Notes: a model not told the origin generated them from the sequence alone. Counted from the stretch's first letter, positions 47,816-63,301 are shown. The stretch: DNA of 64,000 bases from Natronospirillum operosum (GCF_004768465.1 NZ_SRMF01000013.1:1-64000), one strand, 5' to 3'. Program-made: numbers and translations.

Positions 47816-48877
47816 ATGCATGCCTTACAAATTCTGGCTGGAACACGCGCTCTGGAACGTATCCGGGAGCACCAGTTCAAACCTGATGACATCCGGCTGA
47901 TTCTGGGCGCCTCCGGTGGACCGCGCTGGTTCGTGTTGAGCCATCTGGACCAGTTGATCGCGCGCGAACTGCTGCCACAGATCAAGCGGCCAGTGCACCT
48001 TGCCGGGTCCTCCATCGGGGCCTGGCGCATGGCCTGCTATGCGGCACCGGACCCGGTCGCCGCACTGAAGCGCCTGGAAGATCACTACCTGCACCAGAGC
48101 TTCCCCAAGGGCATGACACCGCAGGCCGTCACCGACCAGTGCGCCGACATGCTGTCCGAGGTACTGGGTCCGGACTATCGGCCCCAGATCAACCGTCTGC
48201 TGCATATCATTACCGCCCGCTGCAAGGGGCGCACCATGGAAGAGGACCACTGGCAGCAGTTCTATGCGTTCGCGCTGGTCGCCAGCGGCAATGCGCTGTC
48301 ACGGCGTACGCTGCGGTGGCACTTCGATCGTCACCTGGTGCAGTCCCAGCCCGGCAGCCTGCCGGTCAAGGGCTTCGCCGATTTTCGCACCACAGCCAGT
48401 CAGCTCAATCATGACAATCTGTTTCCGGCCCTGATGGCCAGCGCCGCCATTCCCATGGCCATGGCCGGCATTGCGAGTATTCCCGGCTCGTCCCCCGGTC
48501 CCTATCGGGACGGTGGCATGGTGGACTACCACTTTGATCTGCCCTTCGAAACGCCGGATGGTGTCATCCTGTACCCGCACTTCCAGCCCCAGTTGAAACC
48601 GGGCTGGTTCGACAAGCAGCTGCGCTGGCGGCGGGTCAAGGCCCGCAACTACAAGGATGTGGTGCTGCTGACGCCATCACCGGCCTTTATCGAAAAGCTG
48701 CCCTACGGCAAGGTGCCGGACCGGCGCGACTTCCACAAGATGACCGATGCTGATCGCATTACCTACTGGAAGCGCAGCGTGCAGGCCGGAGAACGACTGG
48801 CGGAAGAATTCAATGAGTGGGTCTCGGGAGGCGGCTCGGCCTCCATGGTCAAGCCCCTGATTCCTTCCAAGCTCTGA
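47816..48877 (+). CDS. Patatin-like phospholipase domain protein
   Basis: The 353-aa protein has the patatin motifs: oxyanion-hole GASGGPRWF (about 31-39), nucleophile GSSIGAWRM (Ser in GxSxG, about 64-72) and the catalytic aspartate in YRDGGMVDYHFDLPF. The region between is helical (FYAFALVASGNALSRRTLRWHFDRHL). There is no signal peptide or membrane anchor, so it is probably cytosolic. The substrate is unknown. It begins 92 bp after suhB on the same strand and has its own RBS-poor start (ATG at 47816). A hairpin at 49013-49036 separates it from secF. Confidence 0.85.
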   Translation: MHALQILAGTRALERIREHQFKPDDIRLILGASGGPRWFVLSHLDQLIARELLPQIKRPVHLAGSSIGAWRMACYAAPDPVAALKRLEDHYLHQSFPKGMTPQAVTDQCADMLSEVLGPDYRPQINRLLHIITARCKGRTMEEDHWQQFYAFALVASGNALSRRTLRWHFDRHLVQSQPGSLPVKGFADFRTTASQLNHDNLFPALMASAAIPMAMAGIASIPGSSPGPYRDGGMVDYHFDLPFETPDGVILYPHFQPQLKPGWFDKQLRWRRVKARNYKDVVLLTPSPAFIEKLPYGKVPDRRDFHKMTDADRITYWKRSVQAGERLAEEFNEWVSGGGSASMVKPLIPSKL

Positions 48878-49012
48878 GCGCCCCGACAAGCCTGCCGGAG
48901 CCAGCCCATCTGCAACCGGCCTGATCCCGAGGGATAGAGTGCGTGGCCGGACAGGCGGCTGCAGATGGGCTGGGATGGGGGACATTCCAGAATGTTCTCA
49001 GTATAACGCAAA

Positions 49013-49036
49013 GAGGCCGAACGTCTGTTCGGCCTC
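49013..49036. terminator. Hairpin between convergent patatin-like gene and secF
   Basis: A perfect 10-bp stem (GAGGCCGAAC / GTTCGGCCTC) with a 4-base loop. T-tracts are weak on both sides (CTACTTTTT about 14 bases later on the plus strand; TTTGCGTTAT on the minus strand). A bidirectional terminator is likely from position. Confidence 0.55.
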
Positions 49037-49108
49037 GTTACCAATTGCTACTTTTTGTCAGCACTTCAGCCCGATCAGGGTACTGGTGCCCCTGCCAGTT
49101 GCCGGACG

Positions 49109-50056
49109 CTAGTCCTCATCCTTCAGCCAGTCGGGAATTTCCTCCGGCTCGTCATCATTCTCCTTTTTCTCCGGTCGGGCCAGATCCTGCTTGGTCAGAT
49201 TCATCTGCACCAGCAGATTGGAGGTCACGTAGATGGAGGAGTAGGTGCCGACCACAATACCGATCAGCAACGCCAGCGCGAACATGCGGATCATCTCACC
49301 GCCGAAGATCAGCAGTGACAGCAGTACCAGGGCTGTGGTACCGGAGGTCACCAGCGTCCGCCCCAGCATCTGCGTCAGCGACAGATCAATGATATAACTC
49401 ACATCATCACGCCGAATATTGCGGAAGTTTTCCCGAATCCGGTCCGAGACCACGATGGAGTCATTCAGCGAGTAACCAATGGTCGCCAGCAACGCCGCCA
49501 GTACGGTCAGATCGAAATCAAGCTGGAAGATCGAGAAGATGCCCACAACAACGATGACATCATGCATCAGTGCGCCCACGGCCCCGACACCGAACTTGAA
49601 CTGGAAGCGCATGGCGATATACACCATGACCGCCAGCAGGGCGATGATCATGCCCAGGCCGCCGCGGTCACGCAGTTCCTCACCGACCTGAGGCCCCACG
49701 AACTCGCTGCGCCGCAGAGTCAGTTGCTGATCGAGATCGCCGCGCAGCTCCTGTACCAGTTCATTGCCCAGTTCCGGGTTGTCGTCCTGCTGCAGACGAA
49801 TGACCACATCGCGCTCGGAACCGAAGTACTGCACCCGGGCCTCCGGGAAGCCCAGATCACGCAGTTGGCTGCGCACGACCGACAGATCAGCCGGTTCCTC
49901 GTAACCGATCTCCACCAGGGTGCCCCCGGTGAAGTCCAGACCCAGATTCAGCCCCTGAAAGGCCAGCGAGCCCAGAGAGGCAATGATCAGCAGTCCGGAA
50001 AAGGCAGCGGTAGTCAGCCGCTTCGACATGAATGGAATCAGCTTCATTTGCGCCAT
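49109..50056 (-). CDS. secF: Protein translocase subunit SecF
   Basis: SecF works with SecD to use the ion gradient during late protein export. It has six membrane segments. The motif LGLDFTGGTLVEIGY lies in the first periplasmic region, with GYSLNDSIVVSDRIREN and SGTTALVLLSLLIFGGEMIRMF in the membrane core. At 315 aa it has usual size, with an acidic C-terminal tail (DDEPEEIPDWLKDED). The start at 50056 has GGGGAG 7 nt upstream and overlaps the end of secD by 13 bp. Confidence 0.97.
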   Translation of the reverse strand: MAQMKLIPFMSKRLTTAAFSGLLIIASLGSLAFQGLNLGLDFTGGTLVEIGYEEPADLSVVRSQLRDLGFPEARVQYFGSERDVVIRLQQDDNPELGNELVQELRGDLDQQLTLRRSEFVGPQVGEELRDRGGLGMIIALLAVMVYIAMRFQFKFGVGAVGALMHDVIVVVGIFSIFQLDFDLTVLAALLATIGYSLNDSIVVSDRIRENFRNIRRDDVSYIIDLSLTQMLGRTLVTSGTTALVLLSLLIFGGEMIRMFALALLIGIVVGTYSSIYVTSNLLVQMNLTKQDLARPEKKENDDEPEEIPDWLKDED

Positions 50057-51927
50057 GCCCAGACTCCCCAGATCGGCACACGCTTGAGATCACGCCCGCC
50101 ATAGAACAGATTGACCAGACTGCGCGTACCCAGAATGGCCGTAAACATGGATGTCAGAATGCCCACCGACAGTGTCACCGCGAAGCCACGCACCGCGCCT
50201 GTGCCGACCGCGAACAGGATCACGGCGACAATCAGGGTGGTGATATTGGCATCCAGAATGGTCACGAAAGCGCGGTCGAAACCGGCCTTGATGGCCGCCT
50301 GTGGTGTCACGCCATTGTCGAGTTCCTCGCGTATGCGCGAGAAGATGAGCACATTGGCATCCACGGCCATACCCACGGTCAGCACGATGCCGGCGATACC
50401 CGGCAGCGTCAGTGTCGCACCCAGCGTCGACATGATGGCCATGATCAGCAGCAGGTTGACGGACAGTGCGATATTGGCAAAGAGACCGAAGGTGCGGTAC
50501 CAGAGAATCATGAAGGCAATCACCAGCATGAAGCCCACGATAACCGAGGTCACGCCCATGCGGATGTTGTCCGCCCCCAGACTCGGGCCTATGGTGCGCT
50601 CTTCGACAAAGTACATGGGAGCGGCCAGTGCGCCGGCCCGCAACAGCAGGGCCAGTTCCGAGGCTTCCGCCGCCGAATTCAGACCGGTGATCCGGAACGA
50701 CGGCCCGAAGGCACTCTGAATGGTGGCCAGACTGATGATGGAACGATCCACCACATTCTCATACTCGGCCACGCGCTCACCATCCACGGTTCGATAGGTG
50801 GTGATGGTGTTGTACTCGATGAACAGCACGCCCATGTTGCGCCCAACATTCTGGCGGGTCGCCTGCATCATGCGCGAGCCGCCGGCGCTGTTCAGGTTGA
50901 CGGACACCTGTGGCCGGTTGTTCTCGTCGTATTCGAAGTTGGCGCCGGTGACATTTTCGCCGGTGGCAATCACTTCGGTACTGAGCTCGGCGGTACCGCT
51001 GCGGCCACTGCCCTCACGGAAAGGATACTCTTCCCGATCCAGTGGCGAGGCATCAGAGCGCGCCTCCAGGCGGAACTCCAGCTCGGCAGCGCGGCCGATT
51101 ACCCGCTTGGCGGCAGCGGTATCCTGAATACCCGGCAGCTCGACCACGATGCGGTTGTTGCCCTGCCGCTGCACCAGCGGTTCGGCCACACCCAGCTCAT
51201 TCACCCGGTTGCTCAGCGTGGTCAGGTTCTGTTGCAGTGCATTGCTCTGCAACTGCTCGATGCGATCCTCGGAGATGACCAGCCGCAACTGTTGCAGCTG
51301 CCCGTCCGAAGTACTGGAACGGCTGAATTCCGGAAACTGGCGTCGAATCAGGTTTTCCGCCTCGGAGCGGTCTTCGGTGGTACGGAAACTGGCCGTGATG
51401 ACACGGTCATCAGTCTGCTCGATAGTGGCAAAACGGATATTCTCGGCGCGCAGTTCCCGGCGCAGCGTGGAGGCATAGTCCGCCATGCGATCACCGAGAT
51501 ACTCATCCATGTCCACTTCCATCAGAAAGTGCACACCACCACTGAGATCCAGACCCAGCGCCATGGGACGGGCGCCAATGGCCTGCAGCCAGCGCGGGGT
51601 GGTTTCAGCCTGATTCAGCGCCACCACAAAGTCGTCGCCCAGAGCCTGCTGCACCACGGTACGGGCCACCAGTTGGTCTTCCGGGTTCTCCAGACGGATC
51701 AGCAGGGTGCCGTTGTCACGCTCGGTCCGCCGCACGGCAATGTTCTGCTCCTGCAGCAGCTCGAGGGACTCTTCTTCTACCTGGGAACCAATGCTGCCGG
51801 TGGCAGCACTGGGAGAAATCTGCAGTGCGTAGTCGGCCGGGTAGAGGTTGGGCAGACTGTAGACAAGCCCCATGAGTACCACAATGGCGACCATCAGGTA
51901 CTTCCAGAGCGGAAAGCGGTTCAGCAT
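50044..51927 (-). CDS. secD: Protein translocase subunit SecD
   Basis: SecD is the partner of SecF. After the N-terminal membrane anchor (LWKYLMVAIVVLMGLVYSLPN), a large periplasmic part carries LGLDLSGGVHFLMEVDMDEYL and VVELPGIQDTAAAKRVIGRAAELEFR. The C-terminal membrane domain has GLALPGIAGIVL-type sequence (here LTLPGIAGIVLTVGMAVDANVLIFSRIREEL). At 627 aa it is full length. It follows yajC by 96 bp. Confidence 0.97.
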   Translation of the reverse strand: MLNRFPLWKYLMVAIVVLMGLVYSLPNLYPADYALQISPSAATGSIGSQVEEESLELLQEQNIAVRRTERDNGTLLIRLENPEDQLVARTVVQQALGDDFVVALNQAETTPRWLQAIGARPMALGLDLSGGVHFLMEVDMDEYLGDRMADYASTLRRELRAENIRFATIEQTDDRVITASFRTTEDRSEAENLIRRQFPEFSRSSTSDGQLQQLRLVISEDRIEQLQSNALQQNLTTLSNRVNELGVAEPLVQRQGNNRIVVELPGIQDTAAAKRVIGRAAELEFRLEARSDASPLDREEYPFREGSGRSGTAELSTEVIATGENVTGANFEYDENNRPQVSVNLNSAGGSRMMQATRQNVGRNMGVLFIEYNTITTYRTVDGERVAEYENVVDRSIISLATIQSAFGPSFRITGLNSAAEASELALLLRAGALAAPMYFVEERTIGPSLGADNIRMGVTSVIVGFMLVIAFMILWYRTFGLFANIALSVNLLLIMAIMSTLGATLTLPGIAGIVLTVGMAVDANVLIFSRIREELDNGVTPQAAIKAGFDRAFVTILDANITTLIVAVILFAVGTGAVRGFAVTLSVGILTSMFTAILGTRSLVNLFYGGRDLKRVPIWGVWAWRK

Positions 51928-52023
51928 AGTGCTATCCCATAACGAGTAGCGACCCGCAAGGCGGGCCGTGGTCCGGGGTCGTTACACCGACCCGGCGGAC
52001 GCTGCCGGGCCGTACTGCAGCAC

Positions 52024-52374
52024 TCAGAGCTGCTTGAGGGTACCCTTGACCAGGGTGGCAGAAACGGAAGAACGCTGAATCTTCAGTTCCACGCCTTCTG
52101 CAGCTTCCAGCACGATAAAGTCATCGGTGACCTTGGTGATCTTGCCGGCAACGCCGCCTACAGTGACCACTTCATCGCCCTTGGACAGACTTTCCATCAG
52201 CGCACGATGCTCTTTCTGGCGCTTGGACTGCGGACGCCACAGCATGAAATAGAAGATCAGGACGAACAGACCCAGCATGATGAAAGAGGGAATCGGGCTG
52301 GGGCCGCCTGCTGCCAGGGCACTCGCCGGAACCGTCACACCCAGAGACAACAGCAACAGAGACAGGGCTTTCAT
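52024..52374 (-). CDS. yajC: Preprotein translocase-associated protein YajC
   Basis: YajC is a small single-span inner-membrane protein that joins SecDF. An N-terminal signal-like hydrophobic stretch (LSLLLLSLGVTVPASALAAGG) precedes the conserved core PSFIMLGLFVLIFYFMLWRPQ and SKRQKEHRALMESLSKGDEVVTVGGVAGKITKV. Length is 116 aa. AAGGAG lies about 10 nt before the ATG. Confidence 0.96.
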   Translation of the reverse strand: MKALSLLLLSLGVTVPASALAAGGPSPIPSFIMLGLFVLIFYFMLWRPQSKRQKEHRALMESLSKGDEVVTVGGVAGKITKVTDDFIVLEAAEGVELKIQRSSVSATLVKGTLKQL

Positions 52375-52427
52375 TGTAATGGAACTCCTTTAAATTAACG
52401 TCTTGTCGGTAATGCTTCAGCTTCTGT

Positions 52428-54603
<2,176 letters not shown>

Positions 54604-54796
54604 AGGCGACTCGAAAATCTGGGAGCGGTAGTTTACCTGCCGAGCCCGAAGCTGACCAGCCGGCATGCAGTGCTGCAACTGTTAACTGGAAAAATGGCAC
54701 GACAGCCCCCATATAGTGGGCATAGTGGCGTTATCCCGCAGACATTCGTTTCCGGTTAACATAACGACGACAACCACTGATCTGGGAGGATCCCTC

Positions 54797-55249
54797 ATGA
54801 GAAAATTATTGATCGCCATGCTGGCCCTGAGCCTTGTCGGTGGCGCCAGTGCAGCCGGGCAGTACGGCAGCAATCATTCCACTGGTGTCATGGTCGGTGC
54901 CTACGAGCCTGGCATTGGTGGTATTTTCAATTACAGCGTTCCCCTGAACATTGATGGGCTTGCCCGCAGTGGACTGGGGCTGGTGGCGGAAGGCCAGATT
55001 GGTGGTGGTCTGGGCGATGGCGAGTTCGGCATGAGTACCATGATCGGTGCCAAGCTGGTTTTCGTCATGAACAACTCCACTGACCTGTATGGTGGCCTGG
55101 GTGTCGGTACCGAGCTGCAGCCCGACACCGAGATTGGTGCTGGCGGCCAGATCGGTCTGAACCTGAATCTGGACGGCACGCGGGTCTTCTTCGAAGCCGG
55201 CCAGCACCCGGGCAACAACAACTACCTGGGCGTTGGTCTGCGCTTCTGA
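54797..55249 (+). CDS. Small outer-membrane beta-barrel-like protein, unknown function
   Basis: No family was recognised. The 150-aa precursor has a clear signal peptide (MRKLLIAMLALSLVGGASA). The mature part is about 130 residues with alternating hydrophobic and Gly-rich strands (STGVMVGAYEPGIGGIFNYSV, GLGLVAEGQIGGGLGDGEFG, TMIGAKLVFVM, DLYGGLGVGTEL). It ends in GVGLRF; a terminal phenylalanine is typical of proteins inserted by the BAM complex. Eight strands would fit the length. GGGAGGA precedes the ATG. It is monocistronic, closed by a strong terminator. Confidence 0.75.
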   Translation: MRKLLIAMLALSLVGGASAAGQYGSNHSTGVMVGAYEPGIGGIFNYSVPLNIDGLARSGLGLVAEGQIGGGLGDGEFGMSTMIGAKLVFVMNNSTDLYGGLGVGTELQPDTEIGAGGQIGLNLNLDGTRVFFEAGQHPGNNNYLGVGLRF

Positions 55250-55273
55250 GCCAGTTTCCGGCCAGCAGTCACG

Positions 55274-55302
55274 AAAAAGCCCGGCAAAAGCCGGGCTTTT
55301 TT
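55274..55302. terminator. Bidirectional intrinsic terminator
   Basis: The 8-bp stem AGCCCGGC / GCCGGGCT with loop AAAA is flanked by AAAA on the left and TTTTTT on the right. It can therefore stop transcription from the barrel-protein gene (plus) and from fadE (minus). Confidence 0.93.
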
Positions 55303-55348
55303 ATGACCGCAGGGGCAGTCTGCCGCCCCCTGCACTATCAGCAAGTGA

Positions 55349-57796
55349 TCAGACCGGATGCTGCTCGACCAGTGACTTGTCCTTGGCAGGCTCTTCAAAG
55401 GCAAAGTCGTCCACCGTCAGCATGTCCAGCACTTCGGCTTCATAGGTCTGCATGAACTTCGCATCCTCTGCCGAGATCAGACCCTTCTTGGCCGCCTCTT
55501 CGAAGCGCTGCTCCGGATGCAGGGCCGTGGCCGGGATCTCGCCCCTGGCATAGGCCTTGTTGACCACCCGGTACAGGGCATCGGCCCGGGTGTTTTCCTT
55601 CAGCAGTGCATTGTAGCGCGCCAGCGGGTTGTCCTGCTGCCCCTTTTCCTGGCTCAGCCAGGTGTCTTCCATCATAAAGCTGCGCAGCGGGCTGTCGGTG
55701 GAAATACCCGTTGCAATGGCCCGCTTCAGATCATCCGACGGACCGCGCCAGCGCCGACCCAGCGGCATGATGACAGGCTTGATCGCATGGGCCAGAACAC
55801 GATTGGGCAGATTGTCGAGCAGCCCGATGATGGCATCTTCAATGCGCATCAGCATGAACTCTGCGCTGTACTTCATCAGGTCTTCTTCGCCCGGAAAGCG
55901 TTTGCCCTCGTGCCACTGTTTCAGCACCATGGAAATCATGTACAGGTTCGACAGTACATCGCCAAGCCGGGCCGACAGCATTTCCCGCTGTTTCAGCGAG
56001 CCACCCAGGCTGGTCATGGCCACATCCGCCAGCAAGCCAAAGGCAGCGCTGAAGCGATTGACCGCCCTGGCATACGGTGCCGCCGAGGCGTCAAACGGGT
56101 TGCGCCCGGTCGGCACATGGAGCGCCGCACTGAATGCCCGCGCCACATTGCCGGCGATCAGGCCCACATGGCCGAAGAACGCCTTGTCGAAGGCCTTGAT
56201 ATCATCATTGTCCTTGGCCGCCAGCTCATCCAGCACATAGGGATGGCAGCGAATCGCCCCCTGACCGAAGATCATCAGGCTGCGAGTCATGATGTTGGCA
56301 CCTTCCACCGTAATCGCCACCGGGGTGGCCGAGAAGCCCAGCCCCAGATAATTGCGCGGCCCCAGTGTTACGGCACGGCCACCATGCACATCCATCGCAT
56401 CCATCATGATCTGCCGCTGAAATTCCGTCAGTTGGCTCTTCAGAATGGCTGACGGCACTGCCGGCTTCTCGCCCCGGTCGATCATGTTGGCGGTATGGCC
56501 CACGGTGGCACGGGAGATATAGGCCATGGCGGTCATGCGCGCCAGCGGGTCCTGCACCCCTTCCATGTCGGCCACCGGCAGGTTGAACTGCCGCCGAATC
56601 CGGGTGAAACCACCCGCCAGTGCCGGAATGTAGCGCCCGGCACCACTGGCACTGGAAGGCAGGGTAATGCAGCGGCCGACCGAGAGGCACTCAACCAGCA
56701 TGCGCCAGCCCTGCCCGATCATTTCTTCACCACCGATGATGTAATCCAGCGGAATGAACACGTCCTTGCCCTTGATGGGGCCATTCATGAACGGGCTGCC
56801 GATCGGGTGATGCCGGCGCCCGATGTCCATGCCCTTGGTCTGGCGCGGAATCAGGGCCAGGGTAATACCCCGGTCCGGCTCGCTGCCCAGCAGGCCTTCC
56901 GGGTCGAACAGGCGGAAGGCCAGCCCGACAACGGTGGCCACGGGGGCCAGGGTGATCCAGCGCTTCTCGAAATTGAGACGCAGACCCAGCACCTCCTTGC
57001 CGTCCACTTTCTGCTTGCAGACAATGCCGGTATCGGGAATGGAGGTGGCATCCGAACCGGCACGCGGCCCGGTCAGACCGAAACAGGGAATCTCGCGACC
57101 ATCGGCCAGACGCGGCAGATAGTGGTTCTTCTGCTCCTCGGTGCCATATTTCAGCAGCAGCTCACCCGGGCCCAGCGAGTTGGGTACGCCGACCGTGACT
57201 CCCAGAGTGATATTCATCGACAATTTCTGCAGCACCGCCGATTGCGCCTTGGCAGAAAATTCCAGGCCACCATAGGCCTTGGGGATGATCATGCCGAAGA
57301 AGCCTTCCTTCTTCAGGTACTCCCAGGCCTCGGGCGGCAGGTCGGCCCGCTCCACCGAGATATCCCAGTCATTGCAGCGGCTGACTGCATATTCACACTG
57401 CGTGTCCAGAAACGCCTGTTCTTCGTCGGTCAGACCCTCATAGCGGTTGGACAGCAGCACATCCCAGTCCGGACGGCCGGAGAACAGTTCGCCATCCCAG
57501 CCAACGGTACCTGCTTCCAGAGCCATGCGCTCGGTGGGGGATACCCGGGGTGCCACCTTTTTGAACAGGGAGAACACCTGCGGCGTGAGCCAACTGCGAC
57601 GGAACATCGGCAGGCCGGTCAGAGCCACCGCGCCAGCTGCAATCAGCAGCAGCACACCGAACACCGGTGAGCGCAGATAGAAAGCAAAAACCGTTAAGGC
57701 CAGCAGCGCGACAATGGATGCCACTGCACCCAGTTGACGGCGCAGGACGGCAAACATCACCACCAGCGCTACGATGACAACAAGCAGATGATTCAT
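55349..57796 (-). CDS. fadE: Acyl-CoA dehydrogenase FadE
   Basis: FadE is the FAD enzyme of the first beta-oxidation step. The ATG at 57796 (GAGGA 7 nt upstream) gives 815 aa, close to E. coli FadE (814). Two N-terminal hydrophobic segments (VVIVALVVMFAVL; SIVALLALTVFAFYL; VLLLIAAGAVALTG) suggest inner-membrane association. The dehydrogenase core has GFFGMIIPKAYGGLEFSAKAQS, FGLTGPRAGSDATSIPDTG and AVTLGPRNYLGLGFSATPVAI. The C-terminal extension is typical for this long family. Its distance from other fad genes suggests a single-gene unit. Confidence 0.95.
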   Translation of the reverse strand: MNHLLVVIVALVVMFAVLRRQLGAVASIVALLALTVFAFYLRSPVFGVLLLIAAGAVALTGLPMFRRSWLTPQVFSLFKKVAPRVSPTERMALEAGTVGWDGELFSGRPDWDVLLSNRYEGLTDEEQAFLDTQCEYAVSRCNDWDISVERADLPPEAWEYLKKEGFFGMIIPKAYGGLEFSAKAQSAVLQKLSMNITLGVTVGVPNSLGPGELLLKYGTEEQKNHYLPRLADGREIPCFGLTGPRAGSDATSIPDTGIVCKQKVDGKEVLGLRLNFEKRWITLAPVATVVGLAFRLFDPEGLLGSEPDRGITLALIPRQTKGMDIGRRHHPIGSPFMNGPIKGKDVFIPLDYIIGGEEMIGQGWRMLVECLSVGRCITLPSSASGAGRYIPALAGGFTRIRRQFNLPVADMEGVQDPLARMTAMAYISRATVGHTANMIDRGEKPAVPSAILKSQLTEFQRQIMMDAMDVHGGRAVTLGPRNYLGLGFSATPVAITVEGANIMTRSLMIFGQGAIRCHPYVLDELAAKDNDDIKAFDKAFFGHVGLIAGNVARAFSAALHVPTGRNPFDASAAPYARAVNRFSAAFGLLADVAMTSLGGSLKQREMLSARLGDVLSNLYMISMVLKQWHEGKRFPGEEDLMKYSAEFMLMRIEDAIIGLLDNLPNRVLAHAIKPVIMPLGRRWRGPSDDLKRAIATGISTDSPLRSFMMEDTWLSQEKGQQDNPLARYNALLKENTRADALYRVVNKAYARGEIPATALHPEQRFEEAAKKGLISAEDAKFMQTYEAEVLDMLTVDDFAFEEPAKDKSLVEQHPV

Positions 57797-57967
57797 AGGG
57801 CGTTCCTCAATCCATGTCCTGAATGATTTCAAACAGTTGTTTGAATCTAGCGACTACTCGGGGTACTTGCCAGCTCCCGAGCATATTTTTTATCGGCTGT
57901 GAACCGGGGGAAAAGGTAAGCCCTTGCAGACCGGGCTTCCATGCCCTCAGGAAAGATTGCGCCATGG

Positions 57968-58384
57968 CTACCTGGCGCGCCGCACCCTGGACAGCTCGCG
58001 CAGGATGTCGCGCCAGGTGAGTATACCCACCGGTCGATGGTTGTCGTCCACGACGGGAACGCAGGAGATCCTGTGCGCCATGAGCTTCTCGACCACGTCA
58101 TGAATGGTCGCCGACAACGGTACTGTATGCACCTTGCGCGTCATGATCTGGTGCACCCGCTTGTTCAGTGTCGCCAGATCCCGTGCCGACTCTGCCGCCG
58201 TGCCCAGATACGGGCTGATCGCACGTAGCAGATCGCGATCCGACACCACACCCACCAGCCGTTTTTTCTCCACCACCACCAGATGATGGAAGCCCGAGGA
58301 CTCGAACAGCCGCTTCACTTCCTGCAGGTCATCATCCAGTTCCACCGTGACCACAGGTCGGCTCATCAGACGCTCAACTGACAT
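57968..58384 (-). CDS. CBS-domain pair protein
   Basis: This 138-aa protein is made of two CBS motifs. The first is VERLMSRPVVTVELDDDLQEVKRLF...HHLVVVEKKRLVGVVSDRDLL and the second is HQIMTRKVHTVPLSATIHDVVEKL, ISCVPVVDDNHRPVGILTWRDIL. CBS pairs generally bind adenine nucleotides and act as sensors. No catalytic domain is fused here. The ATG at 58384 has GAAGAG 5 nt upstream; the frame is open further but without similarity. It lies 41 bp after fbp on the same strand, and co-transcription is possible. Confidence 0.85.
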   Translation of the reverse strand: MSVERLMSRPVVTVELDDDLQEVKRLFESSGFHHLVVVEKKRLVGVVSDRDLLRAISPYLGTAAESARDLATLNKRVHQIMTRKVHTVPLSATIHDVVEKLMAHRISCVPVVDDNHRPVGILTWRDILRELSRVRRAR

Positions 58385-58425
58385 GACACTCTTCTCACCT
58401 CTTCTGCGCCAGCGGCGGTTACTGC

Positions 58426-59439
58426 TCAGGTATCCGGATTGTCGCGCAGAAATCCTTCCACCCGATCTACCATAGCACGAGACCCGACATAATAGGGTGT
58501 GCGCTGATGCAGCTCGGTGGGCTCGATATCCAGTATGCGCCGATATCCGTCTGTGGCCTTGCCGCCGGCCTGTTCCACCAGCCAGGCCAGCGGGTTGCAC
58601 TCGTACAGCAGCCGCAGCTTGCCGGTCGGCGCGTTGGCATAGGAGGGGTACATGTAGATACCGCCCTTGAGCAGATTGCGGTGAAAGTCGGCCACCAGCG
58701 AACCGATATAGCGTGAGGTATAGGGCCTGCCGGTATCCGCATCCATCTCCTGGCAATACTTGATGTACTTCTTGACCCCGGGTGGGAACTTCACATAGTT
58801 GCCTTCATTGACCGAGTAGATATGCCCGGCCTCGGGAATGCGGATGTTTTCGTGGGACAGATAGAACACGCCGATGGAGGGATCGAAGGTAAAGCCGTGT
58901 ACGCCATTGCCCGTGGTGTACACCATCATGGTTGAGGAACCGAAAACCACATAACCCGCTGCCACCTGACGGTTGCCGGGCTGCAGAAAGTCTTCCAGTT
59001 GCACGGGCCCGTCCAGCGACGACACCCGTCGGTAGACCGAGAAAATGGTGCCGATGGACACATTGACATCGATGTTGGACGACCCGTCCAGCGGGTCGAT
59101 CAGCACCACATATTTGCCACCCACCGAGTGGCCCTCGTTGAAGGCCACATAGTCCTCTTCTTCTTCGGAGGCCATGCCGGCCACCTGACCGCGGGCCAGC
59201 AGCGCCGCCTTGAACTTCTCATTGGCGTAGACATCCAGCTTCTGCTGCTGTTCGCCCTGCACATTCTCCAGCCCTGAAGCGCCGCTGATATCGACCAGGC
59301 CGGCCTTGTTGATCTCGCGATTCACCACTTTGGAAGCCAGTCGCAAGGCGCCGAATATCTGGCTCAGTTCACCTGTGGCATGGGGGTATTCGTGTTGCTT
59401 TTTGATGACGTACTCACCGAGTGTCGTCAGGTTGGTCAT
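58426..59439 (-). CDS. fbp: Fructose-1,6-bisphosphatase class I
   Basis: This gluconeogenic enzyme hydrolyses fructose 1,6-bisphosphate to fructose 6-phosphate. Family motifs are [18 protein letters not shown], the metal site [41 protein letters not shown] and the substrate-binding [23 protein letters not shown]. At 337 aa it is of usual length. AGGA precedes the ATG by 8 nt. Upstream are two AATCGATT half-palindromes (59602-59629) that may bind a Cra/FruR-like regulator. Confidence 0.97.
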   Translation of the reverse strand: MTNLTTLGEYVIKKQHEYPHATGELSQIFGALRLASKVVNREINKAGLVDISGASGLENVQGEQQQKLDVYANEKFKAALLARGQVAGMASEEEEDYVAFNEGHSVGGKYVVLIDPLDGSSNIDVNVSIGTIFSVYRRVSSLDGPVQLEDFLQPGNRQVAAGYVVFGSSTMMVYTTGNGVHGFTFDPSIGVFYLSHENIRIPEAGHIYSVNEGNYVKFPPGVKKYIKYCQEMDADTGRPYTSRYIGSLVADFHRNLLKGGIYMYPSYANAPTGKLRLLYECNPLAWLVEQAGGKATDGYRRILDIEPTELHQRTPYYVGSRAMVDRVEGFLRDNPDT

Positions 59440-59601
59440 TGAAGCGGTCCTGCAGTCTGGTTGATAGGGGGTCTCATGTGCGTTTCGACGGATTCTGACG
59501 ATCCTTGCGCCCTACTTTACACCGAAACCCGGTTGGCTCACAGAGCAAGCCGGTCGTGAAAGTGCTGCCATTTCACCCTGAACGGCGACGAATAACAGTG
59601 A

Positions 59602-59629
59602 AATCGATTGCATCTTCACTTAATCGATT
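59602..59629. promoter_or_regulatory. Paired AATCGATT operators upstream of fbp
   Basis: Two copies of the palindrome AATCGATT (59602-59609 and 59622-59629) lie 20 bp apart centre to centre, two DNA turns, in the fbp upstream region. The second is flanked as TT-AATCGATT-CA. FruR/Cra operators have similar TGAAnCGnTTCA cores, and fbp is a Cra target in E. coli. The assignment is a hypothesis. The rest of 59440-59695 shows no gene. Confidence 0.4.
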
Positions 59630-59695
59630 CAGACGATCGACGCCTTCGGCCAGCACTTGACTCCCGCCCGGTCATTGCCTAAGTTGGTCACCGAA

Positions 59696-63297
<3,602 letters not shown>

Positions 63298-63301
<4 letters not shown>

